Assembly: GCF_000495815.1 (NCBI RefSeq) | Contig: NZ_AWGE01000013.1 | Span: forward strand, 1 to 64,000 | Length of the DNA stretch: 64,000 nt | DNA from: Asticcacaulis sp. AC466 | GTDB taxonomy: Bacteria; Pseudomonadota; Alphaproteobacteria; Caulobacterales; Caulobacteraceae | Direction: 5' to 3' | Shown: positions 33,694 through 42,931 of the stretch, one piece after another | Layout: the number at the start of each line of letters is the position of its first letter | Position numbering within the stretch: the first letter of the stretch is position 1 | Notes under the pieces: model-generated | What the model was told of the DNA's origin: nothing | Seen by the model: the letters and a program-made list of their open reading frames with translations, nothing else | Database searches by the model: none | Made by a program: the position numbers and the translations under genes

Positions 33694-34194
33694 ATGAAAT
33701 CTGTGCTGTTCCTGTGTTCCTCCAATGCCGGCAGATCGATTTTAGCCGAAGCATTGGCCAAAGAGCTTGCCAGCGATCACTTTCAGGCGTTTTCAGCCGG
33801 AGAGGAACCGAAATCATCCGTTAATCCTATGGTACTCGCACTCCTGACGCAAAAAGGTGTGTCGACTGAGGGCCTGCATTCCAAGTCATGGCAGACATTT
33901 GTCGGCGAAGATGTTCCCCACATCGACCTTGCCATTACGCTGTGCAACAACGCCGTCGGGGAAATGTGTTTTCCGATGATGGGTGTCGATTGCGTTGCCC
34001 ATTGGGATATACCCGATCCGGGCGCGGCGAATACGATAGACGAGCGGAAGCTGGCCTTCGAACGTGTGTATGAGCGCCTGTCTCGCAATATCCAGGATCT
34101 TTGCGATCTGCCGGATTATGAGGGCCAGAGATTGGAGGTCGCGGTGAATCACATCGGCTGGCGCAATTCCGTATCTGCCGAGGGCGACTTGTAA
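33694..34194 (+). CDS. arsC2: Arsenate reductase, low-molecular-weight phosphatase type
   Basis: The 166-residue protein has the CX5R phosphate loop at the N-terminus (C8-SSNAG-R14-S). The resolving cysteines C84 and C92 lie in TLCNNAVGEMCFPM, the pattern of thioredoxin-coupled ArsC (C10/C82/C89 of S. aureus pI258). AHWDIPDPGAA follows, with the catalytic aspartate loop of the fold. This is a different family from arsC at 7665-8087, 25 kb away. It is a single gene. Another phosphatase substrate is possible, but the spaced cysteine pair favours arsenate. Confidence 0.8.
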   Translation: MKSVLFLCSSNAGRSILAEALAKELASDHFQAFSAGEEPKSSVNPMVLALLTQKGVSTEGLHSKSWQTFVGEDVPHIDLAITLCNNAVGEMCFPMMGVDCVAHWDIPDPGAANTIDERKLAFERVYERLSRNIQDLCDLPDYEGQRLEVAVNHIGWRNSVSAEGDL

Positions 34195-34314
34195 ATCGAC
34201 GGCGCTCACGCCAGGGGCGCCTTCCTATTCCGGTCCGATTGACTCAGGTCGGCACTCCAGGCCCTTGCGGTTACGCGCTTTTTTCCTGAAAAGAACAGCA
34301 CAGGTTTTGCAAAG

Positions 34315-35880
34315 TCAGGGGCGTTTCGCGTCTGGGCGGGCGGTGAGATACATCTGCCAGGCAATGGTTTTCAGCAAGGCCGTGCGGTCATTGCCGTTGG
34401 CATAGAGATCGAAATGGGTCTTGTCCGGTACGAAGGTGAAGTCTTCGTGCGCGCCCAGACCGTCGAACACCGCCTTGAGCTTGTGCGCGGCGCCATCAAG
34501 ATAGAAGGTGTCCGCCGTGCCGACATAGAGATGAATCTTGCCGTCGAGGTCGGGCTTCAGGCGGGGCCAGTCGCGGGCGACGATCTGGGCGATGTCCCAA
34601 TGGGCACGCCAGTAGGCGGCGACGGCCGGATCGACCTTGCCCGTGGCGCGGTCGAACATGGGGACCGGCTTGCCATCCGCGCCCTTGGGCGAGAACACCC
34701 AGTCGAACGACGCCATCTGACCGCCATAGGCGCCGAGCGCCTGTTCCAGCCGGGCGAAATCCTTGAACGTGGCCAGTACTTTGCCGTGGTCGCGTACCAG
34801 AGGCACGGGCTTGCCGTCCGCATCGGTATAGACATTGGCGTCGGGCCGGTAGAGATCGGCGTTGGTGAAGTCGGAGAAGTCGCTGGAGTCGGGTGAGGTC
34901 GGCCATGTGCCGCCGAACACGGTCGGATAGCGCACCTGCAGCCACAGGCTGGTCCAGCCGCCTGACGAATGGCCGGTCAGGAAGCGTGAGGACGGTTTGG
35001 CATCCGTTGCGTACTGGGTTTCGATCCACGGGATCAATTCCGTGGTCAGGGCTGTTCCCCATGGGCCGTTATTGACCGAGTCGGCAAATTCGTGTGCGCC
35101 GGTCGGCAGGCTCTGGTCGAGGAAGACCCAGATCATCGGCGGTATGTCGCCGGACGCCATCATGGCCGCCATGCGGGCGGCTGCGAACTTCTGGCTGGCC
35201 AGGGTCGCGCCGAAGCCGCTGGTCGTATAGACCGTCGGGTAGGTCTGGCCCGCCTTGGGGTAGCCCGGCGGCAGGGCGACCCAGCCGCGAATATGCGTCG
35301 GCGTGCCGCGGAAGGCCGACAGGGCAGGGCTTACGAAATCGATCGCACGGACGCCGGCCAGGCTGGCGCGCACGGCCTGGGCCTGATCGGGGGGCAGCCG
35401 TTTCAGCACGTCGTCGTCGCTGCGTTCGGGCACAAGGTCGCTGAGGGTCAGGAGCGGCGCGTCACCCGGCAGATTGGCCGAAACCACGGGCGAGACGCGG
35501 TCACCCGCGCCGCGTCCGCCGTAATTATAGTCGTGATTGCGATCGAGCACGGCCTGAACGTAGTATTGACCCGGCGGCAGATCGGAAAAGGCCGAGGGGA
35601 AGGCGTCGGTGTCGGCATCGACCACGATCGTCTGACCGGGCGCGGCGGTGTTGATCTCACGCGCGGCGATGGCCGTCCCGGTGGGTTCGAAGGGGGAGGT
35701 ATCGACCTCGGTCGGCGCGGGCTCTCCGGGCTTGGCCTTGGTGGCGAAGATCAGCAGACGGCCGCTTACCGGCGCTTCGGCCGTGGCGGGCACCTCGACC
35801 TTGAACTGAACCTCGGCATAAGCGGAGGACGTACAGGCCAAAGTGCCGGCCAGCACAGTTGCAGCGATCATCGCGCGCAT
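34315..35880 (-). CDS. Exported esterase, alpha/beta-hydrolase
   Basis: The 521-residue protein has a Sec signal (MRAMIAATVLAGTLACTSS). An N-terminal beta domain (residues 25-190) is followed by a putative-esterase alpha/beta-hydrolase domain with YPTVYTTSGFGATLASQ, the nucleophile elbow FLTGHSSGGWTSLWLQ and a late histidine in PDKTHFDLYA. It is a relative of, but clearly distinct from, the esterase at 22714-23850. The start follows AGAGGTTCTA. The substrate is unknown. The gene is single and divergent from the RraB-like gene. Confidence 0.8.
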   Translation of the reverse strand: MRAMIAATVLAGTLACTSSAYAEVQFKVEVPATAEAPVSGRLLIFATKAKPGEPAPTEVDTSPFEPTGTAIAAREINTAAPGQTIVVDADTDAFPSAFSDLPPGQYYVQAVLDRNHDYNYGGRGAGDRVSPVVSANLPGDAPLLTLSDLVPERSDDDVLKRLPPDQAQAVRASLAGVRAIDFVSPALSAFRGTPTHIRGWVALPPGYPKAGQTYPTVYTTSGFGATLASQKFAAARMAAMMASGDIPPMIWVFLDQSLPTGAHEFADSVNNGPWGTALTTELIPWIETQYATDAKPSSRFLTGHSSGGWTSLWLQVRYPTVFGGTWPTSPDSSDFSDFTNADLYRPDANVYTDADGKPVPLVRDHGKVLATFKDFARLEQALGAYGGQMASFDWVFSPKGADGKPVPMFDRATGKVDPAVAAYWRAHWDIAQIVARDWPRLKPDLDGKIHLYVGTADTFYLDGAAHKLKAVFDGLGAHEDFTFVPDKTHFDLYANGNDRTALLKTIAWQMYLTARPDAKRP

Positions 35881-36013
35881 TAGAACCTCTCCACGTTTCG
35901 GTCCGTGAAGGAAAGCAAAAGTCCAGGCCCGATGCAATGTCTGTTTGAAATGCGCCCATAATTGTGGAACGCTTTGCTTGTTATCAGGTTGTAAAAGAGG
36001 TTGGGGGAGCACA

Positions 36014-36475
36014 ATGGATTGGCCAAGCGACGCCGATGGCGATGTCATGAGACGCCTTCAAAAAGGGGGCTTCGACTTCGACCGTGAGGTCGAAATCGAC
36101 TTCAATATCGATTTCGACAGGTGGCCGCCCGACGCCTCAATAATGGCGGTTTTGGCCAACGCGTTCCCTTCGGCAACCGTGTCGGTGGAGGAAGGTTACA
36201 TGCGGGTCCAAGTGCGGTCGCTTGTTACCTATGCCTTTGATGAAAATGCAGGCCGACCTCACTCAGATATGTGCCGCATTTGGCGGAATATGCGAGAGCT
36301 GGGGGATATTATGGAAGCTAAACTCGCCGTAAATTCGATCGGTTGGTGTGGCAGCGGCCCAACAGCCTTAAGGCGTGACCTGTTCGCGGGTGCAGGGGCG
36401 GTTACTGCGGCGCTTGTGTCAGACCGCTCATTCCCGTGGGGACACCGAGCTTTCGCACAGCCGGACGTTATATAG
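36014..36475 (+). CDS. RraB-like ribonuclease E inhibitor domain protein
   Basis: The 153-residue protein opens with MDWPSDADGDVMRRLQKGGF, then VEIDFNIDFDRWPPDASIM, the pattern of RraB proteins, acidic inhibitors that bind RNase E. The first 80 residues fit; the C-terminal part (RRDLFAGAGAVTAALVSD) is not typical and ends in a loosely hydrophobic tail. The ATG follows GGGGGAG. Function by analogy: tuning of RNA decay. It is not obviously linked to the caspase-like gene 134 bases downstream, whose base composition differs. Confidence 0.6.
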   Translation: MDWPSDADGDVMRRLQKGGFDFDREVEIDFNIDFDRWPPDASIMAVLANAFPSATVSVEEGYMRVQVRSLVTYAFDENAGRPHSDMCRIWRNMRELGDIMEAKLAVNSIGWCGSGPTALRRDLFAGAGAVTAALVSDRSFPWGHRAFAQPDVI

Positions 36476-36609
36476 CGCGCGTCTGGTCAACCAGACGCAC
36501 AACCACGATAGCGACAATAGTAACCGGTAATAATTTTCTCAACCCGCAATTTTCGTGCAAAAGTTGGATTGCAGCTGTAGCTTCGGCACTATAAGTCGGG
36601 AGGTTAGAA

Positions 36610-38055
36610 ATGGCCAAAAGTTTGGCTTTTGTAGTAGGAATCGCCAAAGCGCAAAAAGACGGCTTCGGACCGCTCACAGCGTGTGAAAAGGATGCAGTCG
36701 CAATGCGTGAACTGCTCCAAGCGACCGGCCGCTTTCACGTCGAAATCGCTATAGATGTCTCAGCTGCGAGCCTCAAAACGATTATCCGAACGCAGTACGA
36801 CAAACATGAAGCAGTCGAAGAAGTCCTGTTTTATTTTAGTGGCCACGGCGAGTCGCTTAGAAGCGCTTCATATATGGTTTTTGATGGGTATAATGTCGCG
36901 AGCCCCGATTTAACGGGGATTGCTCTTTCAGATTTAATAGATTTACTGCGACCTTTTTCAGCTGATCGAACTGTGCTCATTGTCGATGCCTGTTTTTCGG
37001 GTCAACATCTAATTAAGTCGAGCAACCCAACCTTTGCAGTCCAGCATCAACTCAAGTCTCTTTGGTTCTTCGCCTCTTCAGGGGACAAAGAGGAGACACC
37101 AGCAGGTGCTGAGCTCAGCCCCTTCACCAATGGATTCATAGAAATAATTGCCCAAATCCCAGGGCCTGAGATTTACTATATGGATATTGCGAGCGGACTG
37201 CGCACTGTATACGGCACCGAAGCTAACATATCGCCGACCGTTAATATTGCCAGTGATGTACGCCAGATGTTTTGTCCGGACAAAGCCAGTTTGCAAACAG
37301 TTTTGGACAGGTATGCTAGCCCTGAATCCGCCGGTGATGATACGGAGCAGGAACATGACCAACAGCTTGAGGAGCTAGCTCTTGTCGAGTCCGAATCTGT
37401 GTCGGACCTGCTTATTTTGTCAGAATATGAAGCCAAGTTAACAAATGAAACTCAAGCACAAGAGTTGCTTCAGACGATACAATCGAATATTGTGACCCGC
37501 GTTGAGACGACCAATACAGTAGCGGAGTTTTATACTTTTAAACTTGAATCTAAGGACCATTACGACTCTGTCCACGATCACGAAGCCATCGTGAGCGCGT
37601 TAAAGAACGCGAAGAGACCTGATCGTTTTGTCGAGGCAAGAAGCGTTCGACGCGAGAAGAAGCCGAAACGATCCATTTGGGAGTTTGCCCCATTTGCCAA
37701 CGTGCTAGAGGCTAAAGAATATGAAATCGAATATATATTGGTAAATCACTCATCGATTAAACGTGTGCATTTCCGACTACTTGCAATACCCAAATTCGGC
37801 GCTCTGCGTAGAGGGGTGCTGGAAATCGTGTTCGCTCCGTCCTTAGAGCGTTGCTTTGTATATTCGAGGTTTGCCTTGCAGTGGCGGTCAGATTTTGAAG
37901 AATTCGACAATTCCTCGGGATTGAGTGATTGGAGCAGACATGTTGTGGGTTGGGACGGGCTTCCGTCTGACTTGATCGACGAAATGGCTTCGGGTCTTTG
38001 TCATCGAATTTCTGATCATGTTCGCGCAGTTTCTGACGAACTGTCGCGGAGGTAA
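36610..38055 (+). CDS. Caspase-like (peptidase C14) protein with novel C-terminal region
   Basis: The 481-residue cytoplasmic protein has residues 1-230 as a caspase/metacaspase-type domain. It contains FVVGIAKAQKDGFGPLTACE, the catalytic His79 in FYFSGHGES and catalytic Cys128 in VLIVDACFSGQ; both catalytic residues are intact. The second half (about 235-481) has an acidic linker (DDTEQEHDQQLEELALVES), then a folded region I cannot assign. There is no signal peptide, membrane segment or repeat. GC is clearly lower than in neighbouring genes, which points to transfer. Bacterial caspase-like proteins are often effectors in abortive anti-phage systems; a sensor partner gene is not visible here. 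Confidence 0.8.
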   Translation: MAKSLAFVVGIAKAQKDGFGPLTACEKDAVAMRELLQATGRFHVEIAIDVSAASLKTIIRTQYDKHEAVEEVLFYFSGHGESLRSASYMVFDGYNVASPDLTGIALSDLIDLLRPFSADRTVLIVDACFSGQHLIKSSNPTFAVQHQLKSLWFFASSGDKEETPAGAELSPFTNGFIEIIAQIPGPEIYYMDIASGLRTVYGTEANISPTVNIASDVRQMFCPDKASLQTVLDRYASPESAGDDTEQEHDQQLEELALVESESVSDLLILSEYEAKLTNETQAQELLQTIQSNIVTRVETTNTVAEFYTFKLESKDHYDSVHDHEAIVSALKNAKRPDRFVEARSVRREKKPKRSIWEFAPFANVLEAKEYEIEYILVNHSSIKRVHFRLLAIPKFGALRRGVLEIVFAPSLERCFVYSRFALQWRSDFEEFDNSSGLSDWSRHVVGWDGLPSDLIDEMASGLCHRISDHVRAVSDELSRR

Positions 38056-38265
38056 TATCTCCATTTCCGGAAGAGTGCATCGGGATATGGGACCTTTATG
38101 CCGGTGTGCCAGGTCCGTTTCAGTCGTAAGCTGAAGACGAAGAGCCTCACTTTTTTGTCAGTATACCGGTGTTTTCGCACCTGTGGCAAAAAATAATCGC
38201 GATCCGGGTGCGGCGGGATAACGCCCCTCTTGCGGGCGAGAGATAATCGTGATCATCTTCGGTTT

Positions 38266-39927
38266 ATGATGAAAACAGGGTTCAAAAACATCGCGGGGGC
38301 GCTCGCGCTCGTGGTCGCTGCGGCGATGCTGGTGTCATGCGGTGGCGGCGGGGGCGGGGGGACGTCCATTCCGTCTTCGGGCGGGGGGTCCGGCGGCGGC
38401 GGCGGGTCTGGCGGCAGCAGTTCGGGCTGGGTTTCCGGGGTGTTTCAGGCGGCCAGCCTGTTCAAGGACAAGTGCCAGAGCCCGCGTTCAGGCGTGGACA
38501 GCGAAGGCAATGCCTTCCCCGACAAGGTGGGGATGCTTTCGGACGAAAAGAACTGGCTGAGGTCGTGGACGCACGAGACTTATCTGTGGAACACGGAGGT
38601 CTACGATACGGACCCCAGCCTGCCCGGTGCGGTTCTCGACTATTTCGGGATATTGAAGACCCAGGCCAAGACGGCTTCGGGCAAGGATAAGGACAATTTC
38701 CATTTCAGCCAGCCGACGGCGGATTATCTGGCGCAGCGTAATTCGGCGGCGACCGCCAGCTATGGCGCGAGCTTCACCATTATTTCCGGCACGGCGCCGC
38801 GCGATGTACGTGTCGCCTTTACCGACCCCGGTACGCCGGCGGACGATGTGGTTGGCGGCCAGAAAAACCTTATCCGCGGGACGCAGATATTGAGCATCAA
38901 CGGGATCGATCTGGTCAATGGCGGGACGACGCAGGCGCAGGTCGATCAGTTGAACCAGGGGCTTTTCCCGCCGACGGCCGGGACGACCAACACCTTTGTG
39001 GTGCGCGATCCGGGCAGCTCGGTCACGCGGACCATTACGCTGACGTCGCAGAATCTGGTGTCCAAGCCGGTGAACCGCACCAAGGTGCTGACCGATGGGT
39101 CTGGGAACAAGGTGGGTTATATCCTGTTCAACACGTTCAGCCCGTATTCGAGCGAAAGCGATCTGGTGTCCGCGATCTCGACCTTGCGCGACGCCAATGT
39201 GAGCGATCTGGTGCTGGATATACGCTATAATGGCGGGGGGCTTCTGGCCGTCGCGTCGGAGCTTGGCTACATGGTGGCGGGCAATACGCGCACCACCGGG
39301 CGGACGTTCGAGCGGCTCAGTTTCAACGCGGCGGCCGGGACGCGCAATCCGGTGACGGGCGAGACCAATTCGCCGGTGCCTTTCTATAACAGTGCGCAGG
39401 GGTTCAGCGTGACGGCGGGGACGGCGCTGCCCACGCTTAACCTGGGGCGGGTGTTCGTGCTGACGACGGGATCGACGTGCAGCGCCAGCGAGGCCGTTAT
39501 CAACGGTTTGCGCGGGGCGGGCGTGGAGGTGATCCAGATCGGCGGCAAGACGTGCGGCAAGCCTTACGGTTTCTATCCGCAGGACAATTGTGGCACGACC
39601 TATTACAGCATACAGTTCAAGGGCGTGAACGATGTCGGGTTCGGGGACTATGCCGATGGGTTCGTGCCGGCCAATTCCACCGAAGCCAATGGCGTCAAGG
39701 TGCCGGGTTGTGCCGTGGCGGACGATTACAGCCGCGAATTGGGCGACAGCGCCGAAGGGCTTTTGAGCGCGGCCTTAGGGTACGGCACGGCGGGGAGCTG
39801 TCCGGCGGTATCGACCATAGTGGCGAAATCGGGCGCCAGCAGCGGGGCACGGGTGTCTTCGCCCGCCTTGTCTCCGCCGGTCCGCTTTATCATGGACACC
39901 AATCGCGACATGACCCGCATACGGTAG
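38266..39927 (+). CDS. S41-family (C-terminal processing) peptidase lipoprotein
   Basis: The 553-residue lipoprotein has a signal ending in lipobox MLVSC, followed by a Gly/Ser linker. A degraded PDZ-type domain precedes the S41 protease core: DLVLDIRYNGGGLLAVASE, the catalytic serine in TTGSTCSASEAVINGL and the catalytic lysine in IGGKTCGKPYGF. Cysteines CSAS, KTC and DNC may pair in the periplasm. It is a member of the large bacterial group of secreted S41 proteases; the target is unknown. It is the first of a probable two-gene unit, with the small lipoprotein gene ten bases downstream. Confidence 0.85.
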   Translation: MMKTGFKNIAGALALVVAAAMLVSCGGGGGGGTSIPSSGGGSGGGGGSGGSSSGWVSGVFQAASLFKDKCQSPRSGVDSEGNAFPDKVGMLSDEKNWLRSWTHETYLWNTEVYDTDPSLPGAVLDYFGILKTQAKTASGKDKDNFHFSQPTADYLAQRNSAATASYGASFTIISGTAPRDVRVAFTDPGTPADDVVGGQKNLIRGTQILSINGIDLVNGGTTQAQVDQLNQGLFPPTAGTTNTFVVRDPGSSVTRTITLTSQNLVSKPVNRTKVLTDGSGNKVGYILFNTFSPYSSESDLVSAISTLRDANVSDLVLDIRYNGGGLLAVASELGYMVAGNTRTTGRTFERLSFNAAAGTRNPVTGETNSPVPFYNSAQGFSVTAGTALPTLNLGRVFVLTTGSTCSASEAVINGLRGAGVEVIQIGGKTCGKPYGFYPQDNCGTTYYSIQFKGVNDVGFGDYADGFVPANSTEANGVKVPGCAVADDYSRELGDSAEGLLSAALGYGTAGSCPAVSTIVAKSGASSGARVSSPALSPPVRFIMDTNRDMTRIR

Positions 39928-39936
39928 GAGGCGCCA

Positions 39937-40311
39937 GTGAACCGGTCATTGCCAGTTATTGCGGTGGCGATTGCGGGGGCGCTTATGGGCGGGTGCCAGA
40001 GCGTGGCGGCCGCCGGTCCTCCTGTGCCGGCGACGGTCGATATGGACGATGCCGGGACGCGGGCGGCGGTGACGGCGGTGCTGGCCAAGGCTTTGGGGCG
40101 GGCGCACGTCGAACTGGGGCCCGGGGCGTCGGCGCAGACGGCGACGGTGAGCGTCTTGCCACCGCCGCTGGGGCCGTATGAAACCCATTCGACCGCCATG
40201 CCGGTATTGTTCGATATCGTCACGGCGGGGCGCGCGTGCCGGGCCGTGCGGCGCGATACGCAGGCGGTTTACGATCTGACCGGCATCGCGTGTACGCCAG
40301 CGGGGCGGTAA
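39937..40311 (+). CDS. Small lipoprotein of unknown function
   Basis: The 124-residue product has a lipoprotein signal (SLPVIAVAIAGALMGGC, lipobox LMGGC). The mature part has no recognised motif and includes two cysteines (AGRACRAV and TGIACTPAG) that may pair. It starts at a GTG ten bases behind the S41 protease gene, so the pair is likely cotranscribed and this protein could be a partner or substrate of the protease. Confidence 0.6.
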   Translation: MNRSLPVIAVAIAGALMGGCQSVAAAGPPVPATVDMDDAGTRAAVTAVLAKALGRAHVELGPGASAQTATVSVLPPPLGPYETHSTAMPVLFDIVTAGRACRAVRRDTQAVYDLTGIACTPAGR

Positions 40312-40390
40312 GCGCAGCTTTTCCATTTTGGCTTTTGGGGCCGGCTTTTCCCGGTTGATCGGGCAGGGCGGCGCGGGCTATAGATCCGGC

Positions 40391-42031
40391 ATGGAAAGCG
40401 TTACTCTGTCTCTGTTTCTGATGGTTGCGGTCGTGGCCAGCGGATGGTTGTCGCGGATGTCGCCGGTGCTTGTGCCGACGCCTTTGGTCCAGATCGGTCT
40501 GGGGGCGGTGATCGCGGTCACGACAGGGGCGGCGGTCGATCTCAAGCCCGACGTTTTCTTCCTGTTGTTCCTGCCGCCGCTGCTGTTTTACGACGGGTGG
40601 AAGATTCCCAAGGAAGGGTTGTTCCGCGACAAGGGGACGATCCTGCAACTGGCGCTTGGGCTTGTGGTGCTGACGGTGCTGGGCCTTGGGCTGTTTATCC
40701 GCTGGATGATCCCGGACATGCCTTTGGGGGTGGCGTTCGCCCTGGCCGCCATTCTGTCGCCGACCGACCCGATTGCGGTGTCGGCCATTGCGACGCGCGT
40801 GCCGATCCCTAAGCGATTGATGCATATTCTGGAAGGGGAGGCGCTGCTTAACGACGCGTCCGGCCTGGTGTGCATGCGGTTTGCGGTGGCGGCGGTGCTG
40901 ACCGGCAGTTTTTCGCTGGTCGATGCGTTCGGCACCTTCCTGTGGGTGGCGGCGGGCGGGATCGGCATCGGGGTGGCCGTTACGTGGGTGATCACCCGGC
41001 TGAAGGGGATAATTTCGCGCCGCATCGGCGAGGATACCGGTTCGCAGGTGGTCATCAGCCTGCTTATCCCGTTCGGGGCTTACCTGCTGGCCGAAGAGGC
41101 GAATTGTTCGGGCATTCTGGCGGCGGTGGCGGCGGGCATTACCATGAGCTATGCCGAGCAGAGCGGGCAGGTCATGGCCGAAACGCGGGTGCGGCGAAAC
41201 GCGGTGTGGGATACCATCCAATATACGGCCAATGGCATCATCTTCGTGTTGCTGGGTGAGCAATTGCCGAGCATAGCGGCGCGGGCGGCCAATGTGGTGC
41301 GCATGACCGGGCATAGCGATCCGTTGTGGCTGGTCGTCTACGTCGTCGGCATCAATCTGGCGCTGATCGCATTGCGGTTTTTGTGGGTGTGGGTGGCGTT
41401 GCGGTTCACCCTGTTCCGGGCGGCGCGCAAAGGGATGGCTGTGCGGCGGCCCAGCCTGAGGCTTGTCGCGGCGACGTCTCTGGCCGGGGTGCGCGGGGCG
41501 ATTACGCTGGCCGGTGTTTTGACCATTCCGTTCATGTTGCCCGATGGGGCCGCTTTTCCGGTGCGCAACCTGGTCATATTCCTGTCGGCGGCGGTGATTG
41601 TGGTGTCGCTGATCCTGGCTAGTGTGGGTTTGCCGTTCCTGTTGAAGGGGCTGGAGTTGCCGCCGGAACCGCAGGCTCAGGCGGAGGAGGATGCGGCGCG
41701 GGCGGCGGCGGCCGAGGCTGCCATTGTGGCGATAGAGCAGTTTCAAAGGGCGATGGCGGTGGGCGGGCGCGAAAGCGAGCTTTACGGGGAGGCCGGGGTG
41801 CGGGTGGTCGATCTGTACCGCAGGCGCATTGACGGTCGGCATCTGGGCGGGGCGGAAGGGGCGCGATTAAAGCAACTGGAGGAGGCCGAACGGCGGCTCA
41901 GGCTGGCCGGCATTCGGGCTGAGCGGGAGACGTTTTATACGCTCAGCCGGTCGCGCGAGTTGTCCGACGAAACGATGCGCAAGCTGGTGCGGGAGGCTGA
42001 CCTGGTGGAAGCCCGGTTGACGAGCGGGTAG
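40391..42031 (+). CDS. Na+/H+ antiporter, CPA1 family
   Basis: The 546-residue inner-membrane protein has about 12-13 membrane helices and the CPA1 core motifs FFLLFLPPLLFYDGW, AILSPTDPIAVSAIA and EGEALLNDASGLV (the ND ion-binding pair). It also has GVRGAITLAGVL in a late helix and a charged C-terminal tail (residues 430-546) with coiled-coil character. It exchanges Na+ (or K+) for protons and helps in pH and salt control. It follows the small lipoprotein gene by 79 bases. Confidence 0.9.
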   Translation: MESVTLSLFLMVAVVASGWLSRMSPVLVPTPLVQIGLGAVIAVTTGAAVDLKPDVFFLLFLPPLLFYDGWKIPKEGLFRDKGTILQLALGLVVLTVLGLGLFIRWMIPDMPLGVAFALAAILSPTDPIAVSAIATRVPIPKRLMHILEGEALLNDASGLVCMRFAVAAVLTGSFSLVDAFGTFLWVAAGGIGIGVAVTWVITRLKGIISRRIGEDTGSQVVISLLIPFGAYLLAEEANCSGILAAVAAGITMSYAEQSGQVMAETRVRRNAVWDTIQYTANGIIFVLLGEQLPSIAARAANVVRMTGHSDPLWLVVYVVGINLALIALRFLWVWVALRFTLFRAARKGMAVRRPSLRLVAATSLAGVRGAITLAGVLTIPFMLPDGAAFPVRNLVIFLSAAVIVVSLILASVGLPFLLKGLELPPEPQAQAEEDAARAAAAEAAIVAIEQFQRAMAVGGRESELYGEAGVRVVDLYRRRIDGRHLGGAEGARLKQLEEAERRLRLAGIRAERETFYTLSRSRELSDETMRKLVREADLVEARLTSG

Positions 42032-42037
42032 AATGGC

Positions 42038-42433
42038 GTGTTGATAAAGGCTGAGTTGGAAGCCGAATTCGGTTGCTCTTTGGTGCAGGTTTACTCTGAC
42101 AGTCATGTTCTTGTCTGGCTGGCCGACGACCGGCGCGCGGTCCGGTTGGTTTTGACCTCCCGGAATATGGAAGCGCCGCAAAACCTGGAATGGTACCAAA
42201 CCGTTGCAAGGGGCGCCTTAATGGATGGCGTGAACTTTGTGCTGAAGCGGCCGGATAGGTTCATCGAGGAAAAAGCTGGCCGCACGGGGTCAGGCGTTTC
42301 CTATCGCCTTGTGGCGGAAAATGTCTCCGTCACAGACCGCAATTTGAAAGCTACAGCTTATGATCCGATAGTGCTGGAGCAAGTCAGGCTTAAGGTGAAT
42401 AACACGTTCGAACGGGCGGTCGGCTGGACGTGA
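42038..42433 (+). CDS. Hypothetical protein
   Basis: The 131-residue reading frame starts at GTG, six bases after the antiporter stop. No signal or membrane segment is present. Residues look like a small alpha/beta protein (VYSDSHVLVWLADDRRAVRL). No family is recognised. Codon use is host-like and the frame has no closer competitor, which supports it; still, a short gene without homology that I can name should be treated with caution. Confidence 0.45.
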   Translation: MLIKAELEAEFGCSLVQVYSDSHVLVWLADDRRAVRLVLTSRNMEAPQNLEWYQTVARGALMDGVNFVLKRPDRFIEEKAGRTGSGVSYRLVAENVSVTDRNLKATAYDPIVLEQVRLKVNNTFERAVGWT

Positions 42434-42494
42434 TGTATGGCGAGCAGGCCCCGTTCGTTTCTTTTCGCTTGGTGCTGAGTGGGGCGACTGGATT

Positions 42495-42866
42495 TTAGTC
42501 CGCCTTGTCCATCTGGGCGAAGTGGAGCAGGATGCCGGCCGGATCGATGACGTGGGTCACGAGCGCGCCATAGGCTTCGCGGCGCGGCGGGTTGACCTTC
42601 ACTTCGTCGAAGCCGCCTTCGGTTTTTACCCGTAGAGCCGTGTCGTACCAGGCCTTAGCGTCGTCGACGACCAGGTGAAGCATGGTGTTGTGAGCCCAGG
42701 CTTCGACGAAGGCGTTTTGCAGGAACATATGGGACGCGCCCAATTCCATCAGGGCCAGGTCGGCGTCCTGATAGACCGAGGTCCAGCCCAGGCGGGTGTA
42801 AAAGTCGATTGAGCGGCGGAAATTCTGTGTCGCCAGGAAGGGGCGCTGGTCGAGTATGGCGGGCAT
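42495..42866 (-). CDS. VOC-family (glyoxalase/bleomycin-resistance-like) protein
   Basis: The 123-residue protein is one VOC unit with two beta-alpha-beta-beta-beta modules. The first runs from RPFLATQNFRRSIDFYTRLG to ALMELGASHMFLQ, the second from MLHLVVDDAKAWYDTALR to VIDPAGILLHFAQ. It has the size of bleomycin-resistance and dioxygenase-like members, which dimerise; enzymatic function unknown. The start follows AGGAG. A longer frame upstream was rejected. It is followed in the same direction by nothing and preceded by the SUKH-like gene. Confidence 0.82.
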   Translation of the reverse strand: MPAILDQRPFLATQNFRRSIDFYTRLGWTSVYQDADLALMELGASHMFLQNAFVEAWAHNTMLHLVVDDAKAWYDTALRVKTEGGFDEVKVNPPRREAYGALVTHVIDPAGILLHFAQMDKAD

Positions 42867-42931
42867 GATGGGCTCCTTTGGCGTGGTGGTCGGGGCGATG
42901 ATGGAGATGGCGTGAGGGGGCGGTTCTGGCG

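Noticed and set aside
40220-41842. 540-codon minus-strand frame rich in Arg, Gln, His and Pro opposite the Na+/H+ antiporter
   Set aside because: Composition typical of an antisense shadow; the plus-strand frame has clear transporter motifs.
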